DNA of 64,000 nucleotides from Pseudomethylobacillus aquaticus (GTDB lineage Bacteria; Pseudomonadota; Gammaproteobacteria; Burkholderiales; Methylophilaceae), in assembly GCF_003730115.1 (NCBI RefSeq), contig NZ_RJVP01000003.1, positions 248,001 through 312,000 of the forward strand, given 5' to 3'. Below, one piece after another: positions 59,818-64,000 of this stretch. The first letter of the stretch is position 1, and each line of letters opens with the position of its first letter. Both the position numbers and the translations under genes were made by a program. The notes under the pieces are model-generated. The model searched no databases, was not told where the DNA came from, and saw only the letters and a list, made by a program, of their open reading frames with translations.

Positions 59818-62550
59818 TCAGCTCAAGCGGCCGTGGCAGTGTTTGTACTTCTTGCCAGAGCCACACGGACACGCATCATTTCTGCCGACCTTGACGCCCT
59901 CGCGCTCGTAAGGCAGTTGCTCGGTGGCCTGCTCAGCCGCTGGCGGTGCGTCGTCAGGGTTGGCGATTGCTTCATCGAATGCCGCATGCTGATATTGCAC
60001 GTTCTCAGGCTCGACCGGCATCTCGACTGCTTCCACATCCGCTTCGCTGCGTATCTGTACCAGCATGGTGGTTTGCGTCACTTCACGCTTGACGGTATCC
60101 AGAAAAGCCGAGAACAACTCGAAGGCTTCGCGCTTGTATTCCTGCTTGGGGTTCTTTTGCGCGTAGGAGCGCAGATGGATGCCCTGACGCAGATGATCCA
60201 GCGCTGACAGGTGTTCGCGCCAGTGATTATCCAGGCTTTGCAGCATCACGGCACGCTCATACTGACGCATGACATCGATACCGGCCTTGCTTTCCTTGGC
60301 CACATATTCCTGCTCGGCGGCTTCAAAGATGCGCTCGCGCAAGGTCTCTTCATGCAGGTCCGGGTTGTCTTCCAGCATCTGCTGTAATGGCAGCCTGATG
60401 CCGGTTTCAGCCTCCAGCGCCAGTTCCAGCGCTGGCACATCCCACTGCTCTTCCACACTGCCCGGCGGGACATGCGTGGCAATCAGTGCATCCAGCACGT
60501 CCTGACGCATGGCGCGTATGGTTTCGCGGATATCGGCCGCTTCCAGCAACTCGTTACGCTGTTGATAGATCACCTTGCGCTGGTCATTGGAGACATCATC
60601 GTATTCCAGCAATTGTTTGCGGATATCGAAGTTGCGACCTTCCACCTTGCGCTGGGCGTTCTCGATAGCGCGCGTCACCCAAGGGTGCTCGATGGCCTCG
60701 CCTTCCGGCATCTTGAGGCGCTCCATGATGGCGGAGACACGTTCAGACGCGAAGATACGTAGTAGCGGGTCTTCCAGCGACAGGTAGAAGCGACTGGAAC
60801 CCGGGTCACCCTGACGACCGGAACGGCCGCGCAGCTGGTTATCCACACGACGGGATTCATGGCGCTCGGTACCGATGATGTGTAGACCACCCGCTGCCAG
60901 CACCGCGTCATGGCGCTGTTGCCATTCGGCTTTAAGCGTGGCGATAGCCGCATCTTTTTCGGCCTCACTCAGCGCTTCGTTCTGACGCACTTCATTGATA
61001 TCCGGCTCCGGGTTACCCCCCAGCACGATGTCGGTACCACGGCCTGCCATATTGGTGGCGATGGTGATCACACCGGGACGACCCGCCTGCACCACGATGT
61101 GCGCTTCGCGCTCGTGCTGCTTGGCGTTCAGTACCTGATGTTCCAGCTTGGCTTTGGTGAGCAGTTCGGAGATCAGCTCCGAGTTCTCGATGGAGGTGGT
61201 GCCCACCAGCACGGGCTGACCGCGCTGCTGGCAGTCCATGATGTCATCCACCACGGCCTGATATTTCTCCTTGGCGGTGCGGTACACCTTGTCCATCATG
61301 TCTTTACGCTGCATGCCGCGATGGGTAGGGATGACCACGGTTTCCAGACCATAGATCTGGCTGAACTCATAGGCTTCGGTATCGGCGGTACCGGTCATGC
61401 CGGACAGCTTGCCGTACATGCGGAAATAATTCTGGAAGGTGATCGAAGCCAGCGTCTGGTTTTCCTTCTGGATCGCCACGCCTTCCTTGGCCTCGACGGC
61501 CTGATGCAGACCGTCGGACCAGCGTCGGCCGGTCATCATGCGGCCGGTGAACTCATCGACGATGGTCACTTCGCCATTGCGAACCACGTAGTGCTGATCG
61601 CGGTGGAACAAGGCACGCGCACGCAGGGCCGCATACAGATGGTGGATCAGCGTGATGCTGGCCGCGTCGTACAGGCTCACGCCCTCAGGCAGCAGGCCGG
61701 CTTCACTGAGCAGCGCTTCGGCATGCTCGTGCCCCTGCTCCGACATATAGGCTTGATGGGCTTTTTCATCGACCCAGTAATCGCCCTCGCCGTCCTCTTC
61801 TTCCTGACGCACCAGCTTGGCGGCGATCTCGTTGATCTGCACATACAGGTCAGCGCCGCCTTCGGCCTGACCAGAGATGATCAGCGGTGTGCGCGCTTCA
61901 TCAATGAGGATGGAATCCACTTCATCGATCAGAGCATAGTTCAGCGTGCGCTGTACACGCTGGTCCAGCGTGTACACCATGTTGTCGCGCAGGTAATCGA
62001 AGCCGAATTCGTTGTTGGTGCCATAGGTGATGTCGGCCGCATAGGCTTTGTGTTTGTCTTCATGCGGCATGTTGGACAGGTTGATGCCCACCGTGAGGCC
62101 GAGGAAGTTATACAGGCGTGCCATCCATTCGGCATCGCGCTTGGCCAGGTAATCATTGACGGTGATCACATGCACGCCCTTGCCGGACAGCGCGTTGAGA
62201 TAGGCCGGCAGCGTCGCCACCAGCGTCTTGCCCTCACCCGTGCGCATTTCGGCGATCTTGCCGGCATGCAGCACCATGCCACCTATCATCTGCACATCGA
62301 AGTGACGCATCTCCAGCACGCGGCGGCTGGCCTCACGCACCACAGCGAAGGCTTCGGGCAGCAGCTTGTCCAGCGACTCGCCCTGTTGATGACGCTGTTT
62401 GAACTCCTCGGTCTTGGCACGCAGGGCATCGTCAGTGAGCGCTTCCATCTGCGGTTCCAGCGCGTTGATGGCCTTGACCTGGGAAGCATATTGTTTGACC
62501 AGGCGCTCGTTACGGCTGCCGAAGAATCTTTTGAACAACGTGGATAACAT
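59818..62550 (-). CDS. secA: preprotein translocase ATPase SecA
   Basis: A 910-residue motor driving proteins through SecYEG. NBD1 shows [20 protein letters not shown] and the [19 protein letters not shown] block. NBD2 shows [14 protein letters not shown]. The C-terminal SEC-C zinc motif [14 protein letters not shown] binds SecB and phospholipid. The length is normal. A short hairpin lies 14 bp before the start, with a GGGAG in its right arm. Confidence 0.97.
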   Translation of the reverse strand: MLSTLFKRFFGSRNERLVKQYASQVKAINALEPQMEALTDDALRAKTEEFKQRHQQGESLDKLLPEAFAVVREASRRVLEMRHFDVQMIGGMVLHAGKIAEMRTGEGKTLVATLPAYLNALSGKGVHVITVNDYLAKRDAEWMARLYNFLGLTVGINLSNMPHEDKHKAYAADITYGTNNEFGFDYLRDNMVYTLDQRVQRTLNYALIDEVDSILIDEARTPLIISGQAEGGADLYVQINEIAAKLVRQEEEDGEGDYWVDEKAHQAYMSEQGHEHAEALLSEAGLLPEGVSLYDAASITLIHHLYAALRARALFHRDQHYVVRNGEVTIVDEFTGRMMTGRRWSDGLHQAVEAKEGVAIQKENQTLASITFQNYFRMYGKLSGMTGTADTEAYEFSQIYGLETVVIPTHRGMQRKDMMDKVYRTAKEKYQAVVDDIMDCQQRGQPVLVGTTSIENSELISELLTKAKLEHQVLNAKQHEREAHIVVQAGRPGVITIATNMAGRGTDIVLGGNPEPDINEVRQNEALSEAEKDAAIATLKAEWQQRHDAVLAAGGLHIIGTERHESRRVDNQLRGRSGRQGDPGSSRFYLSLEDPLLRIFASERVSAIMERLKMPEGEAIEHPWVTRAIENAQRKVEGRNFDIRKQLLEYDDVSNDQRKVIYQQRNELLEAADIRETIRAMRQDVLDALIATHVPPGSVEEQWDVPALELALEAETGIRLPLQQMLEDNPDLHEETLRERIFEAAEQEYVAKESKAGIDVMRQYERAVMLQSLDNHWREHLSALDHLRQGIHLRSYAQKNPKQEYKREAFELFSAFLDTVKREVTQTTMLVQIRSEADVEAVEMPVEPENVQYQHAAFDEAIANPDDAPPAAEQATEQLPYEREGVKVGRNDACPCGSGKKYKHCHGRLS

Positions 62551-62563
62551 GAGATGACACCAA

Positions 62564-62582
62564 CTCCCGAGCAGGTCGGGAG
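62564..62582 (-). promoter_or_regulatory. secA leader hairpin
   Basis: CTCCCGA / TCGGGAG around 5 nt. On the minus strand it ends 14 bases before the secA ATG and its right arm includes a GGGAG. It could mask a ribosome site; spacing to the ATG is longer than ideal, so this is tentative. Confidence 0.45.
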
Positions 62583-62670
62583 CCTCTAGGTTAGTAGGGA
62601 TTCAGTCTGGAACTAGACAGGATAGTGGGCATTCGGTTGCGTTTTTTCAAGCATTAATCACAAGCATTCA

Positions 62671-63552
62671 TCATGCGTGTTTATCGTGTTGCAGGTATTT
62701 GCGCGGGTCCAGAGGTGCGCCGTTCAGGCGTACTTCAAAATGCAGGTGCGGCCCGGTCGATCTGCCCGTGTTACCCACTTTGCCGATCGCCTGACCTTTT
62801 TGCACACGGTCACCCACTTTGGCGACGAATGAGGACAGATGCGCATAGCGCGTTTCCATGCCAGCACCGTGATCCACGATGATGATATTACCATAGTCGG
62901 CCCGGCCTTCAGCTGCCACGACCAGGCCATCCGCTGCTGCAAATACCGGACTGCCCACGTCGGCGGTGAAATCCAGCCCTTCATGAAAGGCATTGCGTCC
63001 AGTGAAGGGATCGACACGCCAGCCGAAGCTGGACGAGTTGTAGCTGGCATACACCGGCGCACTGTCCGGCAACAGGTTGTTCTTGATGTTCTTTTGAACC
63101 AGCAGCGCTTCCAGCAGACTCAGCTGGTCGCCACGCTGCGCGATCTGTTCTGCCAGCGCCGCGATATGTTGCTCCAGCTCGTTTGCATTGAGTGAGCGCG
63201 CATTGACTTCAGGGCCACCACGACCGGGCGCTGTCGGCATATCTTCCGTCTTGATACCCGCCAGCTTGGCCAGCTGGTCACTGAGCGCATCCAGCCTGGA
63301 CATGCGCGCCTGCATCTCGCCGAGTTGCAAGGTCAAGGCGTCCAGATGCTTTTGTGAATGCTGTATGGAAAAATTGAATGGATTAGGCAGCAGATGCTTG
63401 ACGTTGCTGGGCCCATGTTGGCTGCCTGGCGCTATAATCCAGATGGTAAGCAGCACAGCCAGCACGGTCCAGCACAGCACCAGCGCCAGCAATTGACGGC
63501 TGCTCAGGGTTCTGGCCTTCGCAGTGGCATCGGTAAAGATAATGATATTCAC
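62671..63552 (-). CDS. M23 family peptidase with N-terminal membrane helix and coiled coil
   Basis: A 293-residue protein. A membrane anchor lies at about 23-43, and a coiled-coil region (about 65-160) follows. The LytM/M23 zinc domain is C-terminal: FHEGLDFTADVG (HxxxD) and TGPHLHFEVRLNG (HxH). It is located in the periplasm, either as an amidase activator or an endopeptidase. It is near secA and the DUF721 gene, as in other Betaproteobacteria. Confidence 0.9.
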   Translation of the reverse strand: MNIIIFTDATAKARTLSSRQLLALVLCWTVLAVLLTIWIIAPGSQHGPSNVKHLLPNPFNFSIQHSQKHLDALTLQLGEMQARMSRLDALSDQLAKLAGIKTEDMPTAPGRGGPEVNARSLNANELEQHIAALAEQIAQRGDQLSLLEALLVQKNIKNNLLPDSAPVYASYNSSSFGWRVDPFTGRNAFHEGLDFTADVGSPVFAAADGLVVAAEGRADYGNIIIVDHGAGMETRYAHLSSFVAKVGDRVQKGQAIGKVGNTGRSTGPHLHFEVRLNGAPLDPRKYLQHDKHA

Positions 63553-63580
63553 AGTTCCCCCTCACTGGGAGTCGTAACAA

Positions 63581-63997
63581 GTGCAACGTATCGGCCAATT
63601 TTTACAAGCACAGCACGTGCCATCCACTTGGTCTGATCTATTGCGCGACTCGGGCGTGATGCAAGCCGTTTGGAAAACGACAGTTCCGGAAGCCTTGCAG
63701 CCCTATTTGCATGTCGGTCGCCTGCAGGATCACGAGCTGGTCGTATTCGCCACCAATGGCAGCGTGGCTGCCAAGCTGCGTCTACTGACCCCAACCATGC
63801 TAAATAAGCTGCAAAAGCAGGGGCTTGAAGTTACTTCAATTCGCGTGCGAGTGCAAGTGCTATCTGCCAGCCAGCCGTCCATCAAGCCCAAACGCACGGT
63901 CAGTACAGCCGCCTCCAGGCAATTGCAGCAACTAGCGGAGAGCCTGGGCGAGTCGCCTCTTTCCGAGGTGATCAAGCGCCTCGCCAGTCATCGCTGA
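63581..63997 (+). CDS. DUF721 (DciA-like) protein
   Basis: A 138-residue protein with an N-terminal DUF721/KH-like domain (VWKTTVPEALQPYLHVGRLQDHELVVFATNGSVA). Relatives include the helicase-loading protein DciA. The C-terminal part is basic and less conserved. It starts at GTG 63581, divergent from the M23 gene. Whether it loads DnaB here is inference. Confidence 0.82.
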   Translation: MQRIGQFLQAQHVPSTWSDLLRDSGVMQAVWKTTVPEALQPYLHVGRLQDHELVVFATNGSVAAKLRLLTPTMLNKLQKQGLEVTSIRVRVQVLSASQPSIKPKRTVSTAASRQLQQLAESLGESPLSEVIKRLASHR

Positions 63998-64000
63998 AAG

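Noticed and set aside
60910-62547. 545-codon open frame opposite secA
   Set aside because: Antisense to SecA; no family similarity apparent.

Overview
The window looks like chromosome of a betaproteobacterium. The gene order polA / TIGR00730-LOG / DUF2782 / thrB, the block pilD-coaE-zapD-yacG ... Nudix-ATPase-argJ ... secA-M23-DUF721, an APH-type homoserine kinase, a CIRCE element before groES, a DUF2322 protein and a coq7/ubiB ubiquinone context all fit Betaproteobacteria. Nitrosomonadales, perhaps Methylophilaceae, is my guess from protein flavour; no methylotrophy marker lies in the window. It is almost entirely gene-dense housekeeping chromosome. I saw no prophage, IS element, CRISPR array, tRNA or rRNA.

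Layout. 1-9.7 kb: ATP-grasp/alpha-E pair, UbiB, an NlpC/P60 hydrolase, a ferritin with an upstream palindrome, a Fur-boxed degenerate EAL protein, an Rdx thioredoxin-like protein, then the ctp protease and coq7. 8.5-13.7 kb: DUF2322, VOC and OsmC proteins, an FKBP isomerase, PBP4 (dacB) overlapping bioA, and an Rnk-like factor. 14.1-16.6 kb: heat-shock promoter, CIRCE, groES-groEL, then a four-hairpin intergenic RNA candidate on the minus strand. 16.6-25.1 kb: uvrD, a membrane protein, thrB, DUF2782, LOG, polA and a BFD-like ferredoxin. 25.3-28.5 kb: the most accessory part, with a MntA/HepT toxin-antitoxin pair, a molybdopterin-binding protein, a cysteine-cluster protein and an MFS permease. 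28.6-34.5 kb: dusB-fis-purH-purD-tsaC-hemF, with an in-frame insertion in hemF. 34.6-44.6 kb: amino-acid permease, cytochrome c, hexose-6-P mutarotase, ilvD, lgt, cstA-ybdD, thioredoxin-ccdA. 44.8-45.4 kb: a secreted repeat protein built from only nine amino-acid types. 45.5-51.4 kb: purK-purE, proB-obgE-rpmA-rplU, divergent ispB. 52-64 kb: pilD-coaE-zapD-yacG, a copper chaperone, a Nudix/TenI fusion, an ATPase, argJ, an OhrR-type MarR regulator with a palindromic operator, secA, an M23 peptidase and a DciA-like DUF721 protein.

The genes support purine synthesis (purH, purD, purK, purE), ubiquinone (ubiB, coq7, ispB), amino acids (thrB, ilvD, proB, argJ), biotin, CoA and heme, the envelope (dacB, lgt, secA, pilD, M23, NlpC), and redox and metal handling (ferritin, Fur box, PCuAC, OhrR, OsmC). 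The points most worth a second look are the nine-letter secreted protein (44830-45414), the candidate C-rich-loop sRNA (16435-16540), the palindromic in-frame insertion in hemF, and the Fur box/degenerate EAL/ferritin neighbourhood.
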